From assembly GCA_002706765.1 (NCBI GenBank), contig PAJV01000003.1, positions 101 through 64,100 of the forward strand: 64,000 bases of DNA, written 5' to 3'. The number at the start of each line of letters is the position of its first letter. Position 1 is the first letter of the stretch. The notes under the pieces were generated by a model, which was not told the DNA's origin, made no database searches, and was given only the letters and a program-made list of their open reading frames with translations. This DNA comes from Gimesia sp. (GTDB lineage Bacteria > Planctomycetota > Planctomycetia > Planctomycetales > Planctomycetaceae). Of the stretch, positions 54,719 to 63,707 are shown one piece after another. The translations under genes were made by a program, and so were the position numbers.

Positions 54719-55093
54719 TCAGAAAAAAGAAGTGTAGTTCAGGTCCCACTGATTTTCCTGATCGCGCTGCCTCAACGTGACACGCCCGGCAAGTTCTTCA
54801 CCTGTCAGCAAGGCGACGTATAAGCCTTCTTTTTTTTCCAGTAACGTGAACGATCCCTTATCCCACCGCGTGACTGTGCCGCGTTCTCCACTCACAGGTC
54901 CTTCGTACTCCAGATAGACCAGCCGATGGTCGGGCAGCGACTCGGCGACCAGATCCAGTGACGTGTCATCGGAAGCAGCGTCTATCGCAGGCGGTTCGGG
55001 AAGTCTCCAGGTCTTGAGAACGCCTGCCTCTTCCAGCATCAGATCCCAGTGTACTTCAGGAAAATCGTGGCGGAGTATTACGTATTGTTGCAT
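54719..55093 (-). CDS. LigD 3'-phosphoesterase-like domain protein
   Basis: A 124-residue stand-alone protein resembling the phosphoesterase domain of the NHEJ ligase LigD. YVILRHDFPEVHWDLMLEEAGVLKTWRLP (residues 4-32) fits the HD...H-x-D-x-x-L-E line of that domain, with His9, Asp10, His15 and Asp17 as candidate metal ligands. YLEYEGPVSGERGTVTRWDKG (about 65-85) fits the next conserved block. LigD domains trim 3' ends at double-strand breaks. No ligase or Ku gene is in the window. The start overlaps the end of the GT4 gene by 16 bp, with GAGA upstream, so the two are probably coupled. Confidence 0.75.
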   Translation of the reverse strand: MQQYVILRHDFPEVHWDLMLEEAGVLKTWRLPEPPAIDAASDDTSLDLVAESLPDHRLVYLEYEGPVSGERGTVTRWDKGSFTLLEKKEGLYVALLTGEELAGRVTLRQRDQENQWDLNYTSFF

Positions 55094-56241
55094 GCTGTCT
55101 CACTTTCAGTAATCGCCTGACCGATCAGTTGCTTCCAATGCTGGAAATACGCTTCGGCTGAAAAGCGTTCTGTAATCTGCAGTGCCTCGACGGCCAGTCG
55201 ACGTCGCAGGGAGTCATCCCCCATCAGACGTTTTAAAGCTTGCGCAAGTTCTGAAACGCTGCCTGCTGGAACCAGCAGACCATCCGTCTCCGATTGAATA
55301 ATTTCAGCGGGCCCGCTTTCACAGTCAAAACTGATACACGCCAGACCGCGGGACATCGCCTGCAGCAGGGCATTGGGAAAACCTTCATAACGGGAAGGTA
55401 ATACAAAAAAATCCCCCTGGTCCAGTTGCAATTCAGGTTGGGACGTCCAGCCTGGTAAATCAATCTGCTCCTGTAATCCCAGGTGATTAATTTGCTGCTG
55501 CAGGGATTCGCGTAAAGGGCCTTCTCCTGAAATCTGTAATTTCCAGTCCGGGAACTCAGAAGCCACCCGGGAAAACGCCTCAATCAATAAATCAAAACCT
55601 TTCTCGTGCGAGAGACGCCCCATACCTAATACAATTTTTACACGAGTTCGTACTTCAAGTGTTTCACGCGAAACAGCGGGGACTTCCGGAGACCGGGGTA
55701 GTGGTACGGCATTGGGAATCACTTCAATCTGAGTTGATTTCAACCACTGCCTGCAGAAATCTGCCACCCCCTGTGTCTGGACGACCAGAGCATACGCGCG
55801 CGGATAAGTCCGTTTTCGCAGAAACGACCAGAGTCTGCCGATCGGATGATGCCGCGGGTCGGAACGTTCCGAGATGATTACCGGACAACGCAGTTTTCCG
55901 GTCGCCAGCAGCGTCAACACATTCATTCGATCCGTCAGACTGATCACGGCATCGGGTTGGGAATCGGCGATTGCAGACTGCAGATAGTTGATTCTCAATC
56001 TGTTATTGGAAACCGCCTGGAACAGATTTCCCGAATCCTGCATCAGATTTAACGCGATCCGCTGCACGACTGCGTCCAGCGAGAAGGAATCGGTTTCCTT
56101 AGAATCCAGGGTAATCAGCGTCACCGTATGCCCCTGTTTCGCCCAATGATTTGCCATCATTGCCGCAACTCCTTCGGCACCGCCCAGGCTGAGAGAAGGA
56201 ACTGTGATGGTCAAACGACGCGACAAGGCCTGCAACCCCAT
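55078..56241 (-). CDS. Family 4 glycosyltransferase
   Basis: A 387-residue retaining glycosyltransferase of GT-B fold. ATG 56241 is chosen; the alternative at 56283 is a TTG. N-terminal features are LTITVPSLSLGGAEGVAAMMANHWAKQGHTVTLIT (donor-independent half). The nucleotide-sugar half has ILGMGRLSHEKGFDLLIEAFSRVA, WKLQISGEGPLRESL, DFFVLPSRYEGFPNALLQAMSRGLACISFDC and GPAEII (EX7E-type site, ESGPAEIIQSE). It probably builds a surface glycan or glycolipid. The LigD-like gene follows, overlapping by 16 bp. Confidence 0.93.
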   Translation of the reverse strand: MGLQALSRRLTITVPSLSLGGAEGVAAMMANHWAKQGHTVTLITLDSKETDSFSLDAVVQRIALNLMQDSGNLFQAVSNNRLRINYLQSAIADSQPDAVISLTDRMNVLTLLATGKLRCPVIISERSDPRHHPIGRLWSFLRKRTYPRAYALVVQTQGVADFCRQWLKSTQIEVIPNAVPLPRSPEVPAVSRETLEVRTRVKIVLGMGRLSHEKGFDLLIEAFSRVASEFPDWKLQISGEGPLRESLQQQINHLGLQEQIDLPGWTSQPELQLDQGDFFVLPSRYEGFPNALLQAMSRGLACISFDCESGPAEIIQSETDGLLVPAGSVSELAQALKRLMGDDSLRRRLAVEALQITERFSAEAYFQHWKQLIGQAITESETACNNT

Positions 56242-56497
56242 TATGTAAGCTACTGATATCCTGAGAGATACGGCATAACACAAAAACTGTCTCTCAGTCT
56301 AAATGCAAGACTACCGCTTCAGAGAACGGACCACAAGTCATTGTAATTCTTACTTCCAATCCGGCTGAAAATTGCTCTACACGCTGATCCAGATTTCTGC
56401 TAGATTGCGGCCCTCTCAACTCTCAATTCCTGCCTTACTTCTCCCCTGCCTGAATTCTCTCGCTACTCCCGTCATACGCATTACCACGGATGGTACT

Positions 56498-57526
56498 ATG
56501 GCCGAAAAACCCAAAAAGAAAACGTCTCTCGTCAAATCATGGAAATTACGCGGCCTGGCACTGCTGCTCATCGGCTTGCTGGGTGGAGGCATGGTCCATT
56601 TCGACCTGAAGCCGAAACAGGTCACCCGCTGGGTCTCCGACATTATCTCTTCCACCGTCTCCCCGTCGACTCCTTCGGACTGGGATTCGACAGAAATTGA
56701 TCTGCCCCGCTCCGATGAAACCATTCGCATCGCCACTTTTAATATCCAGGTGTTCGGTCTGAGTAAGATGCAGAAGCCGAAAGTACCTCAGATCCTGGCC
56801 CGCATTATTCAGCAGTTTGATGTGGTGGCGATCCAGGAAATTCGTGCGTCAGATCAATCGTTTCTGGATGACTTTCTGAAGATACTCAATTCTGGAGAAC
56901 TGCAGTATGGCTGCCTGGTCGGCCCTCGACAGGGTCGCACGGCCAGCAAGGAACAATACGCCTACTTTTATAATACAGCCCGCATTACTGTGAATGAAAA
57001 ATGGACCTACACGGTCATCGACAAATACGACAAATTACATCGCCCGCCTTATGTCGCGCATTTTCAGACCCTCAGCCCTTCCAGCAGTAATCCCTTTACG
57101 TTCTCTATGATCAATATCCACACTGATCCGGATGAAACCGATCAGGAACTGGATGTGCTGGACGATGTATATCGAGTCGTCGCCAATGATGGCAGTCAGG
57201 AAGACGACGTCATACTGCTGGGTGATCTGAATGTCGACGACCAGCACCTGGGTGAGCTGGGAAGACTTGCCGATATCATGTGGACTGTTTCGAAAACACC
57301 CACCAACACGAGAAAATCGAAACAATACGACAACATTCTCTTCAGCCGTCGTCACTCCCAGGAATTTACGGGCCGGACAGGAATTTATGATTTCCGGACC
57401 CGCTTCAAACTGTCGGAGAAAGAAGCGCTGATGGTCTCGGACCACCTTCCGGTCTGGGCAGAATTTCATCTATCCGAAAACGGCTCTGTCAGACAGGCGT
57501 CTGCCGGACAGCCTGTACCGCGCTAA
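56498..57526 (+). CDS. Membrane-anchored EEP-family nuclease/phosphatase
   Basis: A 342-residue protein; the ATG at 56498 gives a basic start (AEKPKKKTSLVKSWKLRG) and a transmembrane helix (LALLLIGLLGGGMVHF). An earlier TTG start is less likely. The exonuclease-endonuclease-phosphatase domain runs about 70-330: RIATFNIQVFGLSK (Asn), DVVAIQEIRAS (metal Glu), NIHTDPDE, VILLGDLNVD (catalytic Asp/Asn pair) and LMVSDHLPVWAEF (final Asp-His pair). It resembles DNase I-like enzymes. The substrate could be DNA or a phospholipid/phosphoinositide. Its TAA stop overlaps the TAG of the convergent metallophosphoesterase. Confidence 0.88.
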   Translation: MAEKPKKKTSLVKSWKLRGLALLLIGLLGGGMVHFDLKPKQVTRWVSDIISSTVSPSTPSDWDSTEIDLPRSDETIRIATFNIQVFGLSKMQKPKVPQILARIIQQFDVVAIQEIRASDQSFLDDFLKILNSGELQYGCLVGPRQGRTASKEQYAYFYNTARITVNEKWTYTVIDKYDKLHRPPYVAHFQTLSPSSSNPFTFSMINIHTDPDETDQELDVLDDVYRVVANDGSQEDDVILLGDLNVDDQHLGELGRLADIMWTVSKTPTNTRKSKQYDNILFSRRHSQEFTGRTGIYDFRTRFKLSEKEALMVSDHLPVWAEFHLSENGSVRQASAGQPVPR

Positions 57527-58707
57527 GTCTCGACGACTGGCCTGGCACGCAGAGTCAACAGGCTGAATTCCGGAGGACAGAGAAATCTCAACGGATGGAT
57601 CCCTGAAACTCCCCGACTCACATGCAGCAGTGTCTTTTTGCGGTAGAACGTTCCACTGGTATATCGGGTCCCATGCACACTGGGAGCAAAAACCGGCCCG
57701 ACTACAGGCAGCCTGACCTGCCCGCCATGCGTATGCCCGGCAAGTACCAGATCATATCCCTGCGAACAGGCCCAGTAAAAATTATCCGGCGTGTGACTGA
57801 CCAGCAGCAGAAAATCAGCCGCCCCCTCTCCCCTTTGAGCAGGTAACACAGGATGCTCCCCCATCCAGGGAACTTCCGTTCCCGCAATCAGCAGCGAATG
57901 ACCGGCATACTCCAGTTGAAGTGTCTGTGAAGAGACATCCATCCAGCCCCGGCGAGTCAATGCCGTTCGGATCTGCTCACTCTGTTGATTCCAGTCATGG
58001 TTTCCCAGGATAAAATACCTTCCCAGGGGAGCCTCTAACTGCTCCAAAGTCTCGTCCAGCCAGTCCAGGCAATGCATCTCATCAAGAAGATCGCCTGAGA
58101 AAATGATGAGATCTGGTTGCGATTCCCCAGCGATCCGACACAGCTCACCAAAATAATCCCGAGTCAGTGTTCCCGAGAAATGCAGGTCGCTCAAATGCAG
58201 GATTGTCAACCCATCCCATGCTGCCGGCAGTCGCTCCATCACAAATGTTTTACGCGAAAATTCGACGCAGAAGATTTCGTTGAAAGGCAAACCGGCGAGA
58301 TAGTGATAGGGGCCGTCTCCAATCAATTCGTGCCCCAGCTTCTCACGAATGTCAATCATCTCCGAATGGCTTTCTGTCTGAAGTCGGGGAACGCGGTAGA
58401 ACAGATGCCTGAATACAGAAACCAGAAACCCCAGGAATCCAAGAACACACAGCACAAAAACAGGCTTCCACCAGAATGACAGCCGACTCCATTCCCCGCC
58501 GACCAGCACTCCCGGTGAGTACAGACCCACCGCGCCAAACAGCACCAGTGGAAAACCCAGAAGCATCACATATGTAATGTGCCGCATTTTTTTGAGCGTT
58601 GGTTCATGAATCGGCAGCGCATGGGTCCGGTTAATGAATGTGACCCACAGCTCGAAATGGCCAATTGCTAATATGAGCAAAATCAGGCCATTGATCCATT
58701 CTTCCAT
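57523..58707 (-). CDS. Membrane metallophosphoesterase
   Basis: A 394-residue protein with about three to four N-terminal membrane helices (ILLILAIGHFELWVTFI; ITYVMLLGFPLVLFGAVGLYSPG; PVFVLCVLGFLGFLVSVF). A dinuclear-metal phosphoesterase domain spans about 155-390: ILHLSDLHFSGTLTRD (motif I, Asp and His), LIIFSGDLLDE (motif II), YFILGNHDW (motif III, GNHD), LLLVSHTPDNF (motif IV) and LVLAGHTHGGQVRLP (motif V, GHTHGG). It is similar to YkuE-type enzymes. The substrate, perhaps a UDP-sugar lipid or phospholipid, is unknown. Confidence 0.9.
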   Translation of the reverse strand: MEEWINGLILLILAIGHFELWVTFINRTHALPIHEPTLKKMRHITYVMLLGFPLVLFGAVGLYSPGVLVGGEWSRLSFWWKPVFVLCVLGFLGFLVSVFRHLFYRVPRLQTESHSEMIDIREKLGHELIGDGPYHYLAGLPFNEIFCVEFSRKTFVMERLPAAWDGLTILHLSDLHFSGTLTRDYFGELCRIAGESQPDLIIFSGDLLDEMHCLDWLDETLEQLEAPLGRYFILGNHDWNQQSEQIRTALTRRGWMDVSSQTLQLEYAGHSLLIAGTEVPWMGEHPVLPAQRGEGAADFLLLVSHTPDNFYWACSQGYDLVLAGHTHGGQVRLPVVGPVFAPSVHGTRYTSGTFYRKKTLLHVSRGVSGIHPLRFLCPPEFSLLTLRARPVVET

Positions 58708-58836
58708 GAAATTTGATTTCTAACAGAGCCGCTGAAAGTTAAAAACAGGACGAGCGCAGTGCCGCTTATCATAGAGAATGAATACAGGATTGAAAATAGA
58801 AAGCAGATAGCAGAGTGGTACCAGAATCGTCGTTAA

Positions 58837-58846
58837 GTGGTATAAT
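58837..58846 (+). promoter_or_regulatory. Extended -10 candidate for the second UbiD gene
   Basis: TGGTATAAT with TATAAT at 58841-58846 and a TG one base before it (TGn), 79 bp before the ATG at 58925. No good -35 box is visible. Confidence 0.3.
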
Positions 58847-58924
58847 CCCTCAGTAAACGTTACGCTTCAGCCGGAAACCTCGGCTGATCATAGATGAATT
58901 TTAGAAGAATGGAACCGTACCCCA

Positions 58925-60754
58925 ATGGGATACCGTGGACTGCGTGCATGTGTCAATGACCTCGAACGAACAGGTCAGCTCATTCGGATCGAGCAGGAAA
59001 TCGATGCCCATCTAGAAGCAGCAGAAATTCAGCGTCGCGTCTACCAGGCAGGCGGCCCCGCTGTCTTTTTCCCCCATGTCAAAGACTGCCGTTTCCCGAT
59101 GGTCAGCAACCTGTTTGGCACGCTGGAACGCACGCGTTATATTTTTCGAGACGCTTTACAGGCCGTCAATCATCTGGTCGAACTCAAAGTCGACCCCTCC
59201 CGATTCTGGAAACAGCCGTTCCGGTATCGGGACGTTCCTTTTTCCCTGCTCCACATGCTGCCCCGCTCACGCCGAACCGGTCCCGTTATGCAAAACCAGA
59301 TCCGCATCAGCGATCTGCCCCAGCTCAAAAGCTGGCCCGACGATGGGGGCGCCTTCGTCACGCTGCCGCAGGTCTACACAGAATCACCCACACGAGGCGG
59401 ATTGATGAATTCCAACCTGGGAATGTACCGCATTCAACTGAGTGGCAATGAATATCAGCCCGACCAGCAGATTGGCATGCATTATCAGATTCATCGCAGC
59501 ATCGGCGTGCATCATGCAGAAGCGATTGAAAAAGGCGAGCCGCTCAAAGTCAATATTTTTGTCGGCGGCAGCCCTGCGATGACACTCTCAGCGGTGATGC
59601 CTTTACCGGAAGGGCTTTCCGAACTGACCTTCGCCGGTGCACTGAGTAAACGTGCCATCAGAATGGTCCGGAATAAAAATGGGCTGCCAATTTATGCGGA
59701 CGCTGACTTCTGTATCACCGGCTGGATCGATCCTGAAAAACTGTTGCCGGAAGGCCCGTTCGGCGATCACCTGGGTTACTATAGTCTGGCGCATCCCTTT
59801 CCTGTAATGAATGTGGAAGCCGTCTACCATCGCAATGATGCCATCTGGCCCTTCACCGTTGTGGGTAGACCTCCGCAGGAAGATACCGCCTTCGGTGCCA
59901 TCATTCATGAGATTACCGGCCCCGCGATTCCGTCGGTCATTCCCGGCGTGCACCAGGTACATGCCGTCGATGCCGCCGGCGTGCATCCGCTGCTTCTGGC
60001 GATTGGCAGCGAACGCTATACGCCCTACGATCAGGAACGAAAGCCGCAGGAAATCCTGACCAATGCGAATGCGATCCTGGGACAGGGACAATTGAGCCTC
60101 GCCAAGTACCTGATGATTGTCGCCCGGGAAGATCGACCCGATCTGGATGCCGAAGAGCTGGAAGAATTCCTGTCTCACCTGCTGGAACGGATCGACTGGA
60201 AACGCGATCTGCATTTTCAGACCTGCACGACCATTGATACCCTGGATTATTCGGGCACCGGCTTCAACTCGGGTTCCAAAGTCGTGATGGCGGCGGCAGG
60301 CCCGAAAAAACGAACATTGCTGACCCAGATTCCCCCGGACTGTTCTCTGCCCGATGGTTTCTCACAACCACGTCTCTGCCGACCGGGAATCGTGGCGATT
60401 AAAGCTCCTGCTTTTCAGAACCAGAACCAGGATCTTCGACGGTTCTCCTCAGAACTGCCTGCCAGTCATTCTCTGAATCAGTTCCCGCTGATTGTGCTCG
60501 TCGATGACAGTGAATTTACTGCGGCCAGCCTCAACAATTTTTTATGGACGGTCTTTACACGCTCGAATCCCGCCAGCGACCTTGATGGCGTTGATGCCTT
60601 TACGGAAAACAAGCACTGGGGCTGCCGAGGCGCCCTGGTAATTGACGCCCGCATCAAACCCTGGCACGCGCCGCCCCTGATTGAAGACCCCGACATCACA
60701 CGACGCGTTGATCAACTGGGTGCCCCCGGCGGCCCGCTGCATGGAATCATTTAG
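58925..60754 (+). CDS. UbiD-family decarboxylase
   Basis: A 609-residue prenyl-FMN-dependent decarboxylase. The three expected residues are visible: Arg169 in GMYRIQLSGNEY, Glu276 and Asp281 in EGPFGDHLGYYS, where the last acid is Asp rather than Glu. VNIFVGGSPAMTLSAVMPLPEGLSELTFAGAL and TGPAIPSVIPGVHQVHAVDAAGVH are typical blocks. Its length and HLGYYS sequence recall the longer menaquinone-pathway decarboxylases (SCO4490-type), so it could act in the futalosine route, converting 1,4-dihydroxy-6-naphthoate derivatives; this is inference. UbiX, needed for its cofactor, is at 7593-8285. No other gene of the route is adjacent. Confidence 0.92.
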   Translation: MGYRGLRACVNDLERTGQLIRIEQEIDAHLEAAEIQRRVYQAGGPAVFFPHVKDCRFPMVSNLFGTLERTRYIFRDALQAVNHLVELKVDPSRFWKQPFRYRDVPFSLLHMLPRSRRTGPVMQNQIRISDLPQLKSWPDDGGAFVTLPQVYTESPTRGGLMNSNLGMYRIQLSGNEYQPDQQIGMHYQIHRSIGVHHAEAIEKGEPLKVNIFVGGSPAMTLSAVMPLPEGLSELTFAGALSKRAIRMVRNKNGLPIYADADFCITGWIDPEKLLPEGPFGDHLGYYSLAHPFPVMNVEAVYHRNDAIWPFTVVGRPPQEDTAFGAIIHEITGPAIPSVIPGVHQVHAVDAAGVHPLLLAIGSERYTPYDQERKPQEILTNANAILGQGQLSLAKYLMIVAREDRPDLDAEELEEFLSHLLERIDWKRDLHFQTCTTIDTLDYSGTGFNSGSKVVMAAAGPKKRTLLTQIPPDCSLPDGFSQPRLCRPGIVAIKAPAFQNQNQDLRRFSSELPASHSLNQFPLIVLVDDSEFTAASLNNFLWTVFTRSNPASDLDGVDAFTENKHWGCRGALVIDARIKPWHAPPLIEDPDITRRVDQLGAPGGPLHGII

Positions 60755-60826
60755 ACTCACAGTACAGATAAGGTTATGATTTAAGGAAATCAATCACCGA
60801 TCACTTTTTGCAAAGATGAAACAGCC

Positions 60827-61771
60827 ATGCGCAATACCAGCTTTATCTCTATCAGGTACTTCTGCATCTACGTATTAGCAGCGGCGACCGCGCTGCCTTA
60901 TGCCAATCAGATCAATGCGCAAAATCAGCAGCCGAAGAAAAAGCAGCAGCCCTTCCAGTGGGTCAATGAACTCAACGTCAAGCTTCCGGGAGTGCAACAT
61001 GCCACCTTTCACAGTCCCTCCATGAATGTGGATGTCGGTTACTGCATCTATCTTCCGCCTCAGTACCACGCTGCAGGTAATGAGCAAAAACGCTTTCCCG
61101 TAGTCTACTATCTGCACGGCGGTCGCCCCGGCAGTGAAACCAAAAGCGTGCGACTGGCGCAGCAGATGCATGAGCATATTTCTGAAGGTGAAGTGGAACC
61201 GCTGATCTATGTGTTTGTCAACGGCGGTCCCGTCAGTCATTACAATATGGCCGACCGAAAAAATGCGATGGGGGAAGATGTCTTTGTGAAAGAACTGATT
61301 CCCCATATCGATGCCACTTATCGCACGATCGCCAGACGAGCGGGGCGAGGCATTGAAGGCTTTTCGCAAGGGGGTCGAGGAACAACCAGAATCATGTTCA
61401 AATATCCTCAGCTCTTCTGCTCGGCTGCACCCGGTGGTGCCGGTCATTCGACTGAAAAGCGAATCTCAGAAGAGAACGGCCAGGAAAGACCCGGACTGGT
61501 ATTTGCGAAAGGTGACAATACCTACGACCTGGCGCGGAAGTACGCCCGTCATCCAGAACCGGCGCTGCCCATCCTGATTCATGTCGGCACAAAAGGCTTT
61601 AACTATCAGAATAATCTCGAGTATATGGATTTCCTGAAATCGCTGAAGATTCCGTTCGAAAAACTCATCGTCCCAGATGTCCCGCACAGCGCAGTCAAAA
61701 TCTACGAAAAAGAGGGTTTGAAAATCATGCGGTTCCATGCAGAGAATTTTCGAAACGCCAATCAGCAATAA
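60827..61771 (+). CDS. Secreted alpha/beta-hydrolase, esterase D-like
   Basis: A 314-residue exported enzyme. Signal peptide: YFCIYVLAAATALPYANQINAQ. It is an alpha/beta hydrolase of the esterase D/feruloyl-esterase type: YCIYLPPQYHAAG, RFPVVYYLHGGRPG (oxyanion HGG), the nucleophile elbow GFSQGGRGT (Ser near residue 184), and PDVPHSAVKIYE with the catalytic His. The acid residue may be the Asp in the VGTKGFNYQNN-to-LIVPDVPHS region. It probably cleaves an ester on a plant or algal sugar, or a related substrate. It follows the UbiD gene by 72 bp with no clear link. Confidence 0.9.
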   Translation: MRNTSFISIRYFCIYVLAAATALPYANQINAQNQQPKKKQQPFQWVNELNVKLPGVQHATFHSPSMNVDVGYCIYLPPQYHAAGNEQKRFPVVYYLHGGRPGSETKSVRLAQQMHEHISEGEVEPLIYVFVNGGPVSHYNMADRKNAMGEDVFVKELIPHIDATYRTIARRAGRGIEGFSQGGRGTTRIMFKYPQLFCSAAPGGAGHSTEKRISEENGQERPGLVFAKGDNTYDLARKYARHPEPALPILIHVGTKGFNYQNNLEYMDFLKSLKIPFEKLIVPDVPHSAVKIYEKEGLKIMRFHAENFRNANQQ

Positions 61772-61800
61772 GGTATCAAAAAGAAAGTATTCGTTTTCCG

Positions 61801-62631
61801 CTAGGCATTCGGAAGTTTTCTCAGCATCCGTTTCGCTTTACTTTTCCAGCGGACGAACTTGCGGGCGATTCCCCGCGGGCTGCCATTTATATCCAGCAGC
61901 ATCGACTGCAGTGTCTTGCGGGCTGCCTGGTGATCACCGGCATCAGCTTCCAGGGTCGCCAGCATGAAGAGCGCCTCGGGTTGTCGCCAGCGCTTTGTAT
62001 GAATTACCAGTTGCTCACGCGCCTTTTCTGGCGTATCCAGTTCGCAAAGTGTTTTGCAGTACAACAGCGAAACATCACCAAACTTATATTCCGGATCGAT
62101 AGCGAGGACTTTCTGGCTGAGCGACTGCGCTTCCTGAAAGTCTTTGAACTTCATTTTCATCTGCGCTGCGCCCCACAGCGCCTGCAGGTTGTCGGGTTCT
62201 TTCGCTATTGCCTGCTGGTAAGCAGCCAGGCTTTTTTGAAAGACCCCGGCATCTTTCAATGCATCTCCCCAGCGTACAAACTGGTAGGCATTGCCAATCT
62301 GCATCGCAGCGGTCTCCAGCTCGTTTAATCGACGCTGCCGCAACAGCGGCCTGGCAAACTCCGGCAGTTGTACCTGGTTGGTTGGCAGCCAGCGAAGAAA
62401 GAAATAAATCAGCGCGCCAAAGGGGGGAAAAACCAGGATCACCCAGAACCACAGAAAACGGTCCGGATCCTTCCTGAGACAATCCACGAGCATCCAGACC
62501 CAGAACACCAGATACAGAAACATAAATCCACTCTCCAGCAACGACCAGAGCAGTGAAGGCCCCTCATACAAAGTCGGGTCATTCAGGTACGGATCCTGAG
62601 GAGGAGATACGGGTTCTTGTTGTGCAAACAT
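61801..62631 (-). CDS. Membrane protein with TPR repeats
   Basis: A 276-residue protein. Two N-terminal membrane helices (SLLESGFMFLYLVFWVWMLVDCL and FLWFWVILVFPPFGALIYFFLRW) make a PLDc_N-type hairpin. The rest is helical with TPR-like units: AYQFVRWGDALKDAGVFQKSLAAYQQAIAKEPDNLQALWGAAQM, FQEAQSLSQKVLAIDPEYKFGDVSLLYC and EALFMLATLEADAGDHQAARKTLQSM. The end is basic. It probably holds protein partners at the membrane. It comes 44 bp after sppA on the same strand and may be co-transcribed with it. Confidence 0.82.
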   Translation of the reverse strand: MFAQQEPVSPPQDPYLNDPTLYEGPSLLWSLLESGFMFLYLVFWVWMLVDCLRKDPDRFLWFWVILVFPPFGALIYFFLRWLPTNQVQLPEFARPLLRQRRLNELETAAMQIGNAYQFVRWGDALKDAGVFQKSLAAYQQAIAKEPDNLQALWGAAQMKMKFKDFQEAQSLSQKVLAIDPEYKFGDVSLLYCKTLCELDTPEKAREQLVIHTKRWRQPEALFMLATLEADAGDHQAARKTLQSMLLDINGSPRGIARKFVRWKSKAKRMLRKLPNA

Positions 62632-62675
62632 ATGTTCTTGAATTTCTGATTGCTCTCAATGGAATCGGTCGTCGC

Positions 62676-63707
62676 TTACTGCCAGCCTGGCATTTCTCCC
62701 AGCCAGGAAGCAAAATACATCGCGCGGGGAACCGTGGAATCCAGCAGCGCCTGCTTGCGATTCTCCACCTGGCTGGCTTCTGCGGAACCCAGCAGGATAT
62801 CTGCCAGTGTAACAGGATGCCGGTATCTTATCACACGTGCATTCTTGAGATTCGCGATTTCCTGTAATCGGGCCAGCGCATCTTCCTGATAGCCGATCTC
62901 GTCGATCAGCCCGTTCTCCCTGGCATCCGTAGCCGGATAAATCTGACCCGTCGCCAGTTTCTTCACCTGATCATAATCCAGATTTTTGCGGTTGTCAGTA
63001 ATGATCGTCAAAAACCGCTGGTACGATTCATCCAGGATATGATCCCAGATATCCCGTTCCCGTTTGCTCATCTCGCGAAATGGATTCAAGGCATCTTTGA
63101 ATTCTCCCGTTTTCAAAGGATCAGAGACGACACCAAGATTCTCCGCCAGACCACTCAAATCAAAGCGGGGAATAATCACTCCCAGTGAACCGGTCCAGGT
63201 AGTGGGTTCTGCAAAGATCACCCCCTCTTCACCAGCCCCCATCGCGACATAGTATCCCCCGGAAGCCGCCATCCGTTTCATGGAAACCACAATCGGTTTC
63301 TTTTGACGTAATTCCACCAGGCGATGATAAATCTGATGACTGTCGGCAACCAGACCACCGGGGCTGTCAATTTCCAAGAGAACCCCTTTGACCCGGTCAT
63401 CTTCATCCGCGGTTTTGATCGATTCCAGTATTCGCTCGGTAAACGGAGGCATGATCGTACCCGTGATCGAGATGATCGCAATCTTATCAGCGGCAAACTG
63501 ATCGCCGGTCTCAAACTGCTCTGTAGGACCGCCTCCGATGGTGAAGTATTCCTGATACCAGGCATAAAAACCCAGATTAAACAGCACGGAGATCATCAAC
63601 AGCACAACCATGCTGCGCATGATCCAGCGTCTGGCCGGCGGTGCTGCGGGACGGCTTTCATCCGCTTTTTCCCTCGAATTCTCTGGTAAAGCCTGCTGTT
63701 CCTGCAT
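62676..63707 (-). CDS. sppA: Signal peptide peptidase SppA
   Basis: A 343-residue serine protease of family S49 that cleaves leftover signal peptides. AGGAG lies 9 nt before the ATG. One membrane helix (RSMVVLLMISVLFNLGFYAW, about 31-50) precedes the ClpP-like domain. The Ser/Lys dyad fits: Ser149 in MAASGGYYVA and Lys204 in GEFKDALNPFREM, close to positions 147 and 199 in B. subtilis SppA (from memory). VLLEIDSPGGLVADSHQIYHRL and TWTGSLGVIIP are other family blocks. The single-domain, short form matches gram-positive and planctomycete SppA rather than the long E. coli form. Confidence 0.94.
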   Translation of the reverse strand: MQEQQALPENSREKADESRPAAPPARRWIMRSMVVLLMISVLFNLGFYAWYQEYFTIGGGPTEQFETGDQFAADKIAIISITGTIMPPFTERILESIKTADEDDRVKGVLLEIDSPGGLVADSHQIYHRLVELRQKKPIVVSMKRMAASGGYYVAMGAGEEGVIFAEPTTWTGSLGVIIPRFDLSGLAENLGVVSDPLKTGEFKDALNPFREMSKRERDIWDHILDESYQRFLTIITDNRKNLDYDQVKKLATGQIYPATDARENGLIDEIGYQEDALARLQEIANLKNARVIRYRHPVTLADILLGSAEASQVENRKQALLDSTVPRAMYFASWLGEMPGWQ

